Assembly (NCBI RefSeq): GCF_002019765.1 | Contig: NZ_KV917380.1 | Span: 2,014,855 to 2,078,854 of the forward strand | DNA: 64,000 nt | Direction of reading: 5' to 3' | DNA from: Shouchella oshimensis | GTDB taxonomy: Bacteria; Bacillota; Bacilli; Bacillales; Bacillaceae_D | Part shown: one piece after another, positions 26,870 to 36,700 of the stretch | Layout: each line of letters begins with the position of its first letter | Numbering within the stretch: position 1 is the first letter of the stretch | Notes under the pieces: model-generated | Told to the model about the DNA's origin: nothing | The model's database searches: none | Seen by the model: only the letters and a program-made list of their open reading frames with translations | Made by a program: the position numbers and the translations under genes

Positions 26870-27985
26870 ATGCATATTCGTTCTATTGAACCGACACCAA
26901 GTCCCAATACGATGAAATTGAATTTAAGTGAAGCACATGACGGAGCTAGCACCACTTATAGCGAAAAAAACAAAGATCAAGCACCGTCATTTATTCAAGC
27001 TATCCTAGCTGTAGAAGGCATAAAAGCTGTTTATCACGTAGGTGATTTTTTAGCCGTTGATCGATTCCCAAAAGCAGATTGGAAAGTTGTTTTACCTGAA
27101 ATTCGCGCATTATTTGGTGAAGCGTCAGATCAGAATCAAGAAGCATCTGTTCAAGAAGGCTTCGGGGAAGTCCGTGTTCAAGTACAGATGTTTAAAGGAA
27201 TTCCTATGCAAGTAAAAGTAACAGACGATGAAAGAGAAGTAAGAAGAGCGTTACCTGACCGCTTTGTGCAAGCCATTGGTCATGCTGAACAAGAGGGGGA
27301 CAACGTCGTACTTGAGCGGAAGTGGGATGATCAAGCACCCCGTTACGGTGAGTTAGAGCACGTAGCTGATGAAGTGACAGCTGAGTTAGAGGCCGCTTAT
27401 TCAGAAACACGGTTAGACAGCTTAGTGAAGCTTGCCCAAGGCGAAAAAGAAGCCGCTGAAGCGTTTGCTGCACGTTTTAAAGAAGTAACGAGAGAAATGC
27501 TTCAAGATCCAGATTGGCGCAATCGTTATGCATCTTTAGAACAAATGGATCCAAAAGAAAAAGACCTTCCTGTTTTAGAGCTTGCTTTACAAGATGATAA
27601 AGCGTCCATTCGTCGATTAGCAACAATGTACTTAGGGATGATTGAAACAGAAAGTGTATTACCTCTTCTTGAAAAAGCGTTGAACGATCCTTCTGTAACG
27701 GTACGACGTACAGCTGGCGATTGTATGTCTGATATTGGTTCAGAAAAAGGGATTCCTGCTATGATTGCTTCTCTACAAGATTCAAGTAAAATTGTTCGCT
27801 GGCGCGCTGCCATGTTTCTTTATGAAGTTGGAACAGACGAAGCAATTCCAGCTTTGCAAGCAGCGGAAGATGACCCTGAATTCGAAGTAGCGCTACAAGT
27901 GAAAATGGCGTTAGAGCGTATTCAAGGTGGCGAAGAAGCAAAAGGCTCTGTTTGGAAACAAATGACAGAAGCACGAAACAAATAA
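26870..27985 (+). CDS. ypgR: CvfC/YpgR family protein (Nfu-N-like plus HEAT repeats)
   Basis: 371 residues. N-terminal ~90 residues resemble the Nfu N-terminal scaffold fold (PTPSPNTMKLNL, GIKAVYHVGDFLAVDR), then a linker and C-terminal HEAT-like repeats (LPVLELALQDDKASIRRLA, LPLLEKALNDPSVTVRRTA, IPAMIASLQDSSKIVRWRA). This is the architecture of staphylococcal conserved virulence factor C and B. subtilis YpgR. Probably a cytosolic scaffold; biochemical role unknown. AAGGAGG before the ATG. A 72-aa gene follows 13 bp later. Confidence 0.85.
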   Translation: MHIRSIEPTPSPNTMKLNLSEAHDGASTTYSEKNKDQAPSFIQAILAVEGIKAVYHVGDFLAVDRFPKADWKVVLPEIRALFGEASDQNQEASVQEGFGEVRVQVQMFKGIPMQVKVTDDEREVRRALPDRFVQAIGHAEQEGDNVVLERKWDDQAPRYGELEHVADEVTAELEAAYSETRLDSLVKLAQGEKEAAEAFAARFKEVTREMLQDPDWRNRYASLEQMDPKEKDLPVLELALQDDKASIRRLATMYLGMIETESVLPLLEKALNDPSVTVRRTAGDCMSDIGSEKGIPAMIASLQDSSKIVRWRAAMFLYEVGTDEAIPALQAAEDDPEFEVALQVKMALERIQGGEEAKGSVWKQMTEARNK

Positions 27986-27998
27986 AAGGAGTTAAACC

Positions 27999-28217
27999 AT
28001 GACACCGATGATAAATGCTCTAAGAGAGAAGCTAGAGCGAGAAGGTAAAGAAGATATTGTTGAAATTATTGATGATGCAGCAAAAGGTCATTTAGAAGAG
28101 GTCGAGATCGTTCCCTCAATCGGCTTATTGTACGATCAAGAAGAAAATAAACAATTGTTAACGTGGTTAGAAGAGCAAGGTGTAACGATCACTGAAGTGA
28201 CTGATGAGGAGGAATAA
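27999..28217 (+). CDS. Small protein resembling sigma-70 region 1.1
   Basis: 72 residues, acidic, helical. The segment KGHLEEVEI..GLLYDQEENKQLLTWLEEQGVTITEV reads like the C-terminal helix and GIEVVDE-type end of sigma-70 region 1.1, the autoinhibitory domain normally at the N-terminus of RpoD. This is resemblance by eye only. It directly follows ypgR behind AAAGGAG, in the same operon. No DNA-binding or core-binding region is present. Confidence 0.6.
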   Translation: MTPMINALREKLEREGKEDIVEIIDDAAKGHLEEVEIVPSIGLLYDQEENKQLLTWLEEQGVTITEVTDEEE

Positions 28218-28245
28218 CATGTCGCAATGACATGTTATTCCTTTA
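28210..28245 (+). terminator. Terminator-like hairpin after the 72-aa gene
   Basis: A 14-bp stem (28210-28223 with 28229-28242, loop GCAAT) that includes the stop codon, followed by TTATT. The T tract is short. Confidence 0.65.
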
Positions 28246-28265
28246 TTAAAAGAGGGAGGAATGGT

Positions 28266-28748
28266 ATGCGAAAGCAACCTGAATTACGATTACCGAAAAA
28301 AGCAATTCAAGTATGGCGTATTCAGAATTTATTTGATACATTGTTTTTTGCTCTTGTTCCAGTTGTCTACTTTTTTGTGCAGGCATACATATTTGAACGT
28401 TTCTTTACTTGGATTACGTGGGTATTAGCCGGTTTGGTTATTGTATATGGTGTAACGCGTATCCTCATTTGGCCAACCATTCAATGGTACCGGTTTCGAT
28501 ACGAAGTGTTTGACGATGAAATTGATATTCAACAAGGTGTTTTAATCGTGAGAAGAACGCTTGTGCCAATGGTTCGGGTACAGCACGTTGATACAGAACA
28601 AGGTCCAATTTTAAGACGATACAAAATGGCAGCGGTCTCGATTACAACAGCCGCAACAACTCATCAAATTCCAACACTTACTATAGAAGAGGCAGATGCA
28701 TTGCGAGATCAGATTGCGTCTCTTGCATCGGTGCATGAAGATGAATGA
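28266..28748 (+). CDS. ydbS: PH domain-containing membrane protein YdbS
   Basis: 160 residues from ATG 28266, placed by GGGAGG at 28253-28258; the longer frame starts inside the preceding hairpin. Two transmembrane helices (FFALVPVVYFFVQAYIF; WVLAGLVIVYGVTRILIW) and one bacterial PH (DUF304) domain with FRYEVFDDEIDIQQGVLIVRR and VPMVRVQHVDTEQGP. In B. subtilis and relatives ydbST protects against certain peptide antibiotics such as amylocyclicin. Overlaps ydbT. Confidence 0.88.
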   Translation: MRKQPELRLPKKAIQVWRIQNLFDTLFFALVPVVYFFVQAYIFERFFTWITWVLAGLVIVYGVTRILIWPTIQWYRFRYEVFDDEIDIQQGVLIVRRTLVPMVRVQHVDTEQGPILRRYKMAAVSITTAATTHQIPTLTIEEADALRDQIASLASVHEDE

Positions 28749-30213
28749 GGTAAAGCGGCAACATGTAGCAGCTATTTTTATTAATGCTGCTAAAGGACTT
28801 TTTCAACTTGCAGTTCCGTTTGCGATTGTGGCTTTTTTTCAAGGCTTGTTGTGGCTTTTTTTCTTAGCGTTAGCTGGATTAATCCTCGTATCAATTGGCT
28901 TTAGCTGGTTGAGCTGGTATAAGTTTCGCTACTCTCTTGAAGAAGGCGAACTTTACGTAGAACAGGGTGTTTTTGTAAAGAAAAAGCGGTACATTCAAAA
29001 AAAGCGTGTGCAAGCCATCAATATTTCGGCTGGCGTTTTACAACGCATTTTTGGGCTTGTGAAAGTTAATATTGATACAGCTGGTGGTGGTATGGAAGCA
29101 GAGGCAGAGCTTGTTGCTGTTACAAAAAAGGAAGCAGATTCGATTCGGACGCTTCTTTTAAAAGAACCACGTGCAGCGACTCAGCCCAATGGTGAAGAAG
29201 AAGATATGAATGATGAGGGAGAACCACTTGATGAAATAGAACAGACTCCCCGTACTGTTTGGCAATTAGGTAAAAGGCGATTAGTGTATACTGCTCTCAC
29301 CTCAAGTAGTGTTGGTCTTGTTTTATCTGCTGTTATTGCGTTGCTCTCGCAAACAGCTCAATTTATTCCAGATTCTATATATGAAGATACCTTTGAAACA
29401 GTCGTTAGCTTAAGTATGCTATTGTTAATTGGCATGGCTATTGTGGTTCTAATTCTATCTTGGTTCATTTCAAGTATTATAACCATTGTTACCTATGGAA
29501 ACTTTCATATTGAAACGTATGATAAAGAAATGGTCATTCAAAGAGGTTTGTTAGAAAAACGGCAATTAACACTAGCGTATAGTCGAATCACAGCGATTCG
29601 AGTCATTCGAAGTGTGATTCGACAGCCATTTGGTTTCGTTTCTGTATATGTGGAGTCGGCAGGAGGGGGAAACAACAATGAACAAGGATCGACCTTGCTC
29701 GTACCCCTTATCCATAAAAGGGATTTACAAGGTTTTTTGGAAACCGTTGTTCCTGACTATGCCATCGACACACCGTTAACGGCAGCTCCAGCTCGTGCAG
29801 CGAGACGCTTTTTTATTCGTATGCTAATCATTCCAGTGCTGTTAACCGCTGCTGCAGTATACTTCTGGGGATGGATCGGTTCTCTTGGACTGATTGTTAT
29901 CGCTGTTGCAAGCATCCTTGCTTGGTTTCAATACAAAGATGCAGGTGCAGGGGCTGAAGGTGAATTTGTCTGGCTACGCTACCGGACAATTGGGCAATCG
30001 CTTATCATTTCACGTAAAAGAAAAATTCAGTCCATTGCAAAACAAGTTTCATGGCTACAAAAGCGTAAAGAACTAGCAACGTTTGAGTTACACGTGCAAT
30101 CAAGTATGGCAGGGAAGTCTTTTGCTGTAAAAGATATTAGTCACGATACGAGTCATGAGCTATATAAATGGTATTCTTATCAAGAGAGCCATGATTCAAC
30201 AAGAAAAGTGTAG
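28741..30213 (+). CDS. ydbT: PH domain-containing membrane protein YdbT
   Basis: About 490 residues with three DUF304 PH-like domains separated by pairs of transmembrane helices: FRYSLEEGELYVEQGVFVKKKR; FHIETYDKEMVIQRGLLEKRQ; and a degenerate third near FVWLRYRTIGQSLIISRKRK. Partner of YdbS in the membrane. Starts inside the ydbS end; ATG 28735 or 28741 are both possible. The poor ribosome site suggests translational coupling. Confidence 0.87.
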   Translation: MNEVKRQHVAAIFINAAKGLFQLAVPFAIVAFFQGLLWLFFLALAGLILVSIGFSWLSWYKFRYSLEEGELYVEQGVFVKKKRYIQKKRVQAINISAGVLQRIFGLVKVNIDTAGGGMEAEAELVAVTKKEADSIRTLLLKEPRAATQPNGEEEDMNDEGEPLDEIEQTPRTVWQLGKRRLVYTALTSSSVGLVLSAVIALLSQTAQFIPDSIYEDTFETVVSLSMLLLIGMAIVVLILSWFISSIITIVTYGNFHIETYDKEMVIQRGLLEKRQLTLAYSRITAIRVIRSVIRQPFGFVSVYVESAGGGNNNEQGSTLLVPLIHKRDLQGFLETVVPDYAIDTPLTAAPARAARRFFIRMLIIPVLLTAAAVYFWGWIGSLGLIVIAVASILAWFQYKDAGAGAEGEFVWLRYRTIGQSLIISRKRKIQSIAKQVSWLQKRKELATFELHVQSSMAGKSFAVKDISHDTSHELYKWYSYQESHDSTRKV

Positions 30214-30236
30214 TCCTCATGGGACTACACTTTTTA
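30204..30236. terminator. Bidirectional terminator after ydbT
   Basis: AAAAGTGTAGTCC (30204-30216) pairs with GGACTACACTTTT (30222-30234); also serves the convergent gene whose stop lies at 30234. Confidence 0.88.
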
Positions 30237-31247
30237 TTGGTAAGCATTTGTATAAAGGGCGATTGTTCGTTTTCCTTTATCTGTTGTAAATTCAAATCGA
30301 TCGTAGACAGTGTCCTTTGTAGGCTGTTGTTGTGAACGAAGCTCTCTTTTAAAATGATGTTGTACTAAAACAAACTGATCATCCGTTTGATACGTTAAGA
30401 AATTAACTCCTCGAAATGTTGTGGTTGATTCAGAATGAAACAGTTGATCAATAAGAGCGTTATAACAATGAATCAGATCTTTATGAGATACATGATGCAA
30501 CGCTAAGTTGTGCTCAAAACCTTGTAAGGCAGCTGGCTCTAATTCCGTTTGGAAAATAGAGTACGGATTAAACTGTTCTTTATCAATGAGAATCAAATCA
30601 CCTTCGTTTGGGATAAATCGGCTACCGTTTTCTCGAATAAAAATACCGTCACCTTCGTAGCGGCCAGTAACAAGCTGCCCTTGTTGGTTCCAAGTATAGT
30701 GAAAATGAGAGACTGTTAACGGTAGTTGCTCACCTTTAGAATCCTGAAGAAAATAATCGTCACCTTTTACATGGAAGGTATACTCAACAAATGAAGGCGT
30801 TTGCTCTTCATCGTGTTGCTCACTTTTTACGAGACGATTCTTTTTACGTTTTTGACTTGTCATTGTTTTAATATAGACTTCAAGAGCCTCTATCTCTACA
30901 GCGGAAGGAGCACCATTATTTTTCAAGCGAATATACCGTTTTTTTAAGTCAGTTAAAATGGAATCAATATACGATTCTACGTGTATATGTGGCGATCTTG
31001 TTGTTAAATACTGACTCGCAAACGTATCGACATCATCCTCCGAATAGGGAATTTCATGAATGGCAATCGTTTCATTTTGGAAGATAAATTCAGGCAGCGT
31101 TACGACAGATTTAATTTGAATACGTCCGCGCCATGGTTTCTTTGGCTCGGTCAGTACCGATAGTAGCTCACCTAAGTACGTTCCCTTTTCACCGAGATCG
31201 ATGACGAGAAGGCTGCCAATTTGTTGTTGCGCTTCATATCGATCCAT
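30234..31247 (-). CDS. Uncharacterised Bacillus protein (possibly DUF2777)
   Basis: 337 residues, no transmembrane segment. N-terminus IGSLLVIDLGEKGTYLGELL followed by LTEPKKPWRGRIQIKSV recalls a small beta-barrel found in Bacillus DUF2777 proteins; that assignment is from memory and tentative. The C-terminal half (LHHVSHKDLIHCYNALIDQL; GVNFLTYQTDDQFVLVQHHF) is distinct. ATG 31247 after AGGTGAGG. Function unknown; monocistronic. Confidence 0.6.
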   Translation of the reverse strand: MDRYEAQQQIGSLLVIDLGEKGTYLGELLSVLTEPKKPWRGRIQIKSVVTLPEFIFQNETIAIHEIPYSEDDVDTFASQYLTTRSPHIHVESYIDSILTDLKKRYIRLKNNGAPSAVEIEALEVYIKTMTSQKRKKNRLVKSEQHDEEQTPSFVEYTFHVKGDDYFLQDSKGEQLPLTVSHFHYTWNQQGQLVTGRYEGDGIFIRENGSRFIPNEGDLILIDKEQFNPYSIFQTELEPAALQGFEHNLALHHVSHKDLIHCYNALIDQLFHSESTTTFRGVNFLTYQTDDQFVLVQHHFKRELRSQQQPTKDTVYDRFEFTTDKGKRTIALYTNAYQ

Positions 31248-31329
31248 TTCATCCTCACCTTTACCATTAAAATCTTACTGCTATTATAACGAACAGCGCC
31301 ACACTCCTGCAAGTGTAGCGCCTAAATCG

Positions 31330-32250
31330 TTATTCTTCATTCTGCTTTTCATTAGCGCCGTAGCGTAATTCTTGCAAGCGCATCACATGGTTCATCCGTT
31401 CAATTTTCGTTTTCTCAAGTTCTTCTAGGAGACGGATGAGAGATAATTCCATTTTAGAAAGGGATACAAAAACATTATCCCTTTGCTCAAGTTGATTTTG
31501 CTTAGATAGCGCAAAGAATGCACCCATTAAGTTAGGGATGTCTTCTCGTAATAATCGTCGTACAGTATGTTTATCTTCAAAGTCAAATAGTTGAAAATCG
31601 TCTTCCAGTTTACCTACATGCGTTAAAATTCGTTGCAAGCGATTATCGAGCATTGGATCAATTGATAGGGTGTCCATTGCCTGTACATAGCGCTTCGCTT
31701 CTTGCACAAGCACCCGAATGTCGTTTGCGTGTTCACTTTTTAATTGTTGCTCATGACCACTCAAACGTTCTAGTGAAACTTCAGTTGATTTCGTTCCAAC
31801 ATACGCTAGGTCTAATTGATGAATACCATATAATATGCCTTTAAAGTGTGAGACGTTCAAGAGAGAGCGTACATGTGTCCGTCCATCTTTTAAATAATGA
31901 ATCGTAGCTTCTTTAATTTTCCCCATTCCATTTGAAGACTTAATATATTTTCGGTAACAAACAATTCGTAACCGTTTATGAATAGGAGAACGAGAATTTT
32001 TTGTATCAGCTACAATAAGACGAATATAGTTGTAATTAATCTTTACACGAATATCCCAGTCTTTCTGACGTCGCCGGATATTTTTGCGTTCATTTTTACC
32101 CGTCGCATTTTCAGTCATTCGTTTTAATAATCGTTCTGTGTCGTTTATTAAGCGAGTCGTTGTCTCGTCTTGTATAATATGATCATCAACAGGCCGCTTA
32201 TAAGCAGGTGTGAAGAAATCAAGTAGTCCTGTCGTAGAAAAGAATTTCAC
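31330..32250 (-). CDS. XpaC-like protein, partner of TelA
   Basis: 306 residues, basic N-terminal half (KNERKNIRRRQKDWDIRVKINYNYIRLI), helical C-terminal half. HTVRRLLREDIPNLMGAFFALSKQNQ and SLIRLLEELEKTK resemble the C-terminal helices of XpaC/halogen-hydrolase-domain proteins, which pair with TelA/YaaN in B. subtilis (xpaC-yaaN). GTG 32250 with AGGAGG 9 nt before. 21 bp after telA, so co-transcribed from the sigma-W-like promoter. The family call is moderate. Confidence 0.55.
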   Translation of the reverse strand: MKFFSTTGLLDFFTPAYKRPVDDHIIQDETTTRLINDTERLLKRMTENATGKNERKNIRRRQKDWDIRVKINYNYIRLIVADTKNSRSPIHKRLRIVCYRKYIKSSNGMGKIKEATIHYLKDGRTHVRSLLNVSHFKGILYGIHQLDLAYVGTKSTEVSLERLSGHEQQLKSEHANDIRVLVQEAKRYVQAMDTLSIDPMLDNRLQRILTHVGKLEDDFQLFDFEDKHTVRRLLREDIPNLMGAFFALSKQNQLEQRDNVFVSLSKMELSLIRLLEELEKTKIERMNHVMRLQELRYGANEKQNEE

Positions 32251-32271
32251 ACATCTCTACCTCCTGCAGTT

Positions 32272-33327
32272 TTAGCGATTTAGCAATTTTGTTTGCATTT
32301 CTGAGTTTAATTTATCCATTTCTTCTATAAACTGCTTTCCGCTTGAAACAATTCGTTCATTTGATTCTTCCGTAAGTTCAATGGCTTTATAGACATTATC
32401 GTACGCTTTTCGAAATGCATCAAGAGCAATCGCAGGCTCTTCTAACGTTTTTAACGTTTCTTCTGTATTTTGTTTTAACAGTTCCGCATTTGAGAGCAAC
32501 ATAGACTCTGTTGCTTGATTCACATTTTGGACAGCAGAAATAACCTTTTTCTGATTGGTTAATGCAAGCTGAATGGAGGCTGTTACTGTAATGATGTTTT
32601 TTGTCATCGTAATAGCGTTAAAAATGGCTTCTTCAAGTTTTTCGTTATTTTCCATTATAAGGTCAACAGATGCAAGAGATTGCTGCAACACCATAACGGC
32701 TTGCTGCATATTTTTCATTCGAGTCGTCACTTTTAATTGGCCTTTTTTCAATTCATTGGCATTATCCGCCCATTTTTCTGACGTCATCTCTTTTTCAAGC
32801 ATTTCGTGCAATTCTTTTCCCATTGAAATTTGCTCGTTTAAATTACCAATGCGCTCTCTTGCGACAACTTTTAGTTCTTTTAACATAACGTTATCTTCTT
32901 GCAGTTTATCTTTTCCTGTCAATAAGCCCTCTACAATGTGATCAACTTGTGCTTCGACTGTTTGATAGCGTCGTACGTATTGTTCAATTGGGTTACGACG
33001 AATGAGGCGATTGAATAGTTTCTTGATTTGTGAATCTTTTAAGTGGTCAGGCTCAAGCTGTCCGACGACTTCCCGCAGTTCATGTAATTGTTTTGGTAAT
33101 GTATTTGACTCATCGCCCATCATTTCTCGAACCGGACGTTTTAAAGCTTCTAACGATTCACCAGCTTCACGTTGCTCTACTTCTCCTAAAGTGTCGAGCT
33201 TCTTAAATAGATCTTGTAAATCCGTTTCACTTTCCATGGAAGGAAGATGTGATGATTGATTGTCTATGCCTTCAGAAGACTGTATTGCATCATTTTGGTT
33301 ATGGTTTTGTAATGGTTTATCACTCAT
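32272..33327 (-). CDS. telA: TelA-family toxic-anion/stress resistance protein
   Basis: 351 residues, soluble, largely coiled coil. Typical TelA signatures: LDTLGEVEQREAGESLEALKRPV, KKLFNRLIRRNPIEQYVRRYQTVEAQVDHIV, LRTKMKNMQQAVMVLQQSLASVDL-like core and TVTASIQLALTNQKKVISAVQ. Homologues (YceH, YaaN) belong to envelope-stress regulons in B. subtilis; the mechanism is unclear and 'tellurite resistance' is historical. ATG 33327 with GGAGGTTCC. Divergent from gltB. Confidence 0.9.
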   Translation of the reverse strand: MSDKPLQNHNQNDAIQSSEGIDNQSSHLPSMESETDLQDLFKKLDTLGEVEQREAGESLEALKRPVREMMGDESNTLPKQLHELREVVGQLEPDHLKDSQIKKLFNRLIRRNPIEQYVRRYQTVEAQVDHIVEGLLTGKDKLQEDNVMLKELKVVARERIGNLNEQISMGKELHEMLEKEMTSEKWADNANELKKGQLKVTTRMKNMQQAVMVLQQSLASVDLIMENNEKLEEAIFNAITMTKNIITVTASIQLALTNQKKVISAVQNVNQATESMLLSNAELLKQNTEETLKTLEEPAIALDAFRKAYDNVYKAIELTEESNERIVSSGKQFIEEMDKLNSEMQTKLLNR

Positions 33328-33368
33328 AGTGGAACCTCCAGCAGGTTAATAGATTCGTTTTCTTTATA

Positions 33369-33394
33369 TACGAAATGGAATGAAAAACGTTTCA
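33369..33394 (-). promoter_or_regulatory. Sigma-W (ECF) promoter for telA
   Basis: On the minus strand TGAAAC (33394-33389), exactly 16 bp, then CGTA (33372-33369), an exact match to the sigma-W consensus TGAAAC-N16-CGTA, 41 bp before the telA start codon. Confidence 0.85.
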
Positions 33395-33710
33395 TTTTTT
33401 ATCTTTCTATTATGAACGAAAATGCAATGTTAAGCAATTTATTTGCAGGTAAATCGGGAATTATCTTAACAAAAATGCACTTCAATCTTGACGAATAACA
33501 AAAAAATCGCTAAACTTCTAACACAGAATAATTTTTTTAGGTTATTTCGAAATGTTCGTCTTTGCACATTTGTGTGTTGGTGACGGACAGTTCTTTTAGT
33601 AAGCAATCATGAATTTTTATGCGGTTATTTTGGTATTTATACAATTTGCTAGTGAAGACCGTTTTACGATGTACTAAACAAAAAATGTTTACTGGAGAGA
33701 GTTTATAAGA
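33395..33710. other. Long divergent intergenic region upstream of gltB
   Basis: About 315 bp, AT-rich, no supported gene. It must hold the gltB promoter and regulator sites. A possible TTGCTA near 33646 lacks a convincing -10. A 210-bp minus-strand ORF (33537-33746) runs through the gltB start and has no ribosome site. No gltC regulator gene is present. Confidence 0.5.
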
Positions 33711-33724
33711 GAGAGGGTGAAACC

Positions 33725-36700
33725 ATGCGAGTCCCATACTTACCAAAAAAACAAGGGTTATACGATCCGAACTTTGAACATGATAACTGCGGCATTGGTT
33801 TTTTAGCTAATGTTAAGGGAAAAGCGACACATAAAACAGTAAAGGACGCGCTTCTGTTACTTGAAAACCTCGAGCATCGTGGTGGTCAGGGAGATGAAGA
33901 AAACACTGGAGATGGCGCTGGTATATTAACACAGATCCCACATGCGTTTTTTCGTGAAAAAGGACTTATTCAAAGGGATAAAGGCGAATATGCTGTCGGC
34001 ATGGTCTTCCTTCCTCGTCATAAACAAACGAGAGCCGAAGTGAAACAACAAATTGAAGCGATTGTAGCAGAAGAAGAAGTTGATCTCATTCATTGGCGTG
34101 ATGTTCCTACTGATTCATCTTCTCTTGGAAATGCAGCTTTGCAATCCATGCCTGTTATTGAACAGCTCTTTGTTTCACCAAAAACAAACCTGACTGGCTT
34201 AGAGTTGGAACGAAAGCTCTACGTAATCCGAAAACGGGCTGAACATGAAGTCCAAATGTCGTCAGAGCATTCATTTTATTTTGCCAGTTTCTCTAGTCGG
34301 ACTATTGTGTATAAAGGGATGTTAACAACTGCACAATTAACTCTATTTTACTTAGATTTAAGTGATCCATTGTTTACATCTGCACTTGCACTCGTTCATT
34401 CAAGATTTAGTACAAACACATTTCCTAGCTGGGAGCGTGCTCATCCGAATCGCTATATGATTCATAACGGAGAAATTAACACGATCAAAGGGAATGTTAA
34501 TTGGATGCATGCGCGGGAAGCGAAATTTGAAACGCCTGTGTTTGGGAATGACTTACAGAAATTACATCCTATCATTGATCAGGATGGCAGTGACTCTTCT
34601 ATGTTTGACAACACGTTAGAATTTTTATCCCTTTCAGGTAGATCCCTTGCCCATGCAGCCATGATGATGGTGCCTGAGCCATGGCAAAATAATGCGCAAA
34701 TCGATACGACGCGCCGCTCTTTTTATGAATATCACAGCACGCTAATGGAACCGTGGGATGGACCAACTGCCATTGTCTTTACAGATGGAACAAAAATTGG
34801 TGCGACCCTTGACCGTAATGGATTAAGACCATCTCGTTATTATTTAACAAGTGACGACATGATTGTAATGAGTTCCGAAGTAGGGGTTCTCGAATTACCG
34901 TCTCATACCATTGTGAAAAAAGAACGCCTTCATCCAGGTCAATTATTGCTTATAGATCTTGAAGAAGGGCGCCTTATCCCTGACGAAGAAATTAAGCAAT
35001 CCATTGCTTCTGAACACCCTTATGAAGAATGGGTGCGTGATGGTTTACGCCATATTGATGATGTTTTAGAAACGGCAAACGTTCCAGAAACAGAATTTGA
35101 GCATATTCGTCTAAGACAATTTATTTTTGGTTATACGTACGAAGAGCTAAATAAAATGATTATGCCATTAGTGAAAGAAGAAAATGATCCAGTTGGGTCA
35201 ATGGGCTATGACTCGCCACTTGCGGTGCTCTCAAAGAAGCCTCAACTTTTGTACAATTATTTTAAGCAGCTATTCGCGCAAGTAACAAATCCGCCTATTG
35301 ATGCCATTCGTGAAAAGGTTGTAACAGCGCAAGGAACGACCATTGGAAAAGAAGGAAACTTATTAGATCCGAAAAAAGAAAGTTGTCAACATATTCATTT
35401 ACCTACACCGATTTTAAATAATGAAGAATTAGCAAAGTTACGCTCTAATCAATTAGCTGGATTTGAAGCGGAAACCATCCCAATGCTTTTTCCAGCTAAT
35501 GAAGCAGGTCTAGCAGAAGGATTAGCAACACTATGCACGAAAGCAGATCAAGCGATTGAGGCAGGAAAAACCCTCCTTATCTTAAGTGATCGAGATGTAA
35601 CGGCTGATGAAGCACCAATTCCTGCTTTATTAGCTGTGTCCAGTCTGCACCATCATCTTATTCGCACTGGAAAACGAACAGACGTCAGTCTCCTTCTTGA
35701 ATCAGGAGAGCCGAGAGAAGTTCATCATCATGCGTTATTAATTGGTTATGGCGCAGAAGGGATTAATCCCTATCTTGTATTCGATACAATTGATGAGTGG
35801 ATTCAGGAAGAATTGTTAACAGAGTATCATTATGTTGAAGCTTGTAGCCGCTATGTAAACGGTGTAACAAAAGGATTAATGAAAGTATTATCAAAAATGG
35901 GAATTTCGACGATTCATAGTTATAGAGGGGCACAAATTTTTGAAGCAATTGGCATTCACCCTGATGTGATTGACCAACATTTTACTTGGACACCATCTCG
36001 TATTGGTGGGATTCAGTTAAAAGACATTGCCAAAGAAGTGCTCGTTCGTCATAGCCGAGGTTTTACGACTCGTGCAGGGGATGATGACCAGTTAGACTCT
36101 GGCGATGATTTACAGTGGAGAAGAGATGGTGAGGCGCATCAATACAACCCTCATACCATTCATATGCTGCAACAAGCTTGTCGAACTGCTGATTACAATT
36201 TATTCAAACATTATACAAATGCAATTAATACACAAGACGAGAAGCAAACATCTTTACGTGGTCTCTTATCGTTTAAACAAGCAACACCTATTTCAATTGA
36301 AGAAGTTGAGCCGGCTTCCTCTATTGTAAAGCGTTTCCGTACCGGCGCGATGTCATTTGGTTCCATTTCAAAAGAAGCCCACGAGACTCTTGCGATTGCG
36401 ATGAATCGCCTTGGAGCGAAAAGCAACACCGGTGAAGGTGGGGAAGATCCATCTCGTTTTACACCAGATGAGAATGGTGATTTACGTAGAAGTTCTATCA
36501 AACAGGTTGCTTCAGGTCGTTTTGGTGTAACGAGCAATTATTTGGTAAACGCAGATGAAATTCAAATTAAAGTGGCGCAAGGCGCAAAGCCTGGTGAAGG
36601 TGGTCAATTACCTGGGCAAAAAGTGTACCCATGGGTTGCAGAAGTTCGGGGATCGACAACTGGCGTAGGACTAATCTCACCGCCGCCTCACCATGATATC

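Noticed and set aside
33537-33746. 69-codon minus-strand ORF before gltB
   Set aside because: Crosses the gltB start codon, no ribosome site, atypical composition; part of the regulatory gap.
36105-36329. ORFs inside gltB and other large genes
   Set aside because: Out-of-frame shadows without ribosome sites inside well-supported enzymes.
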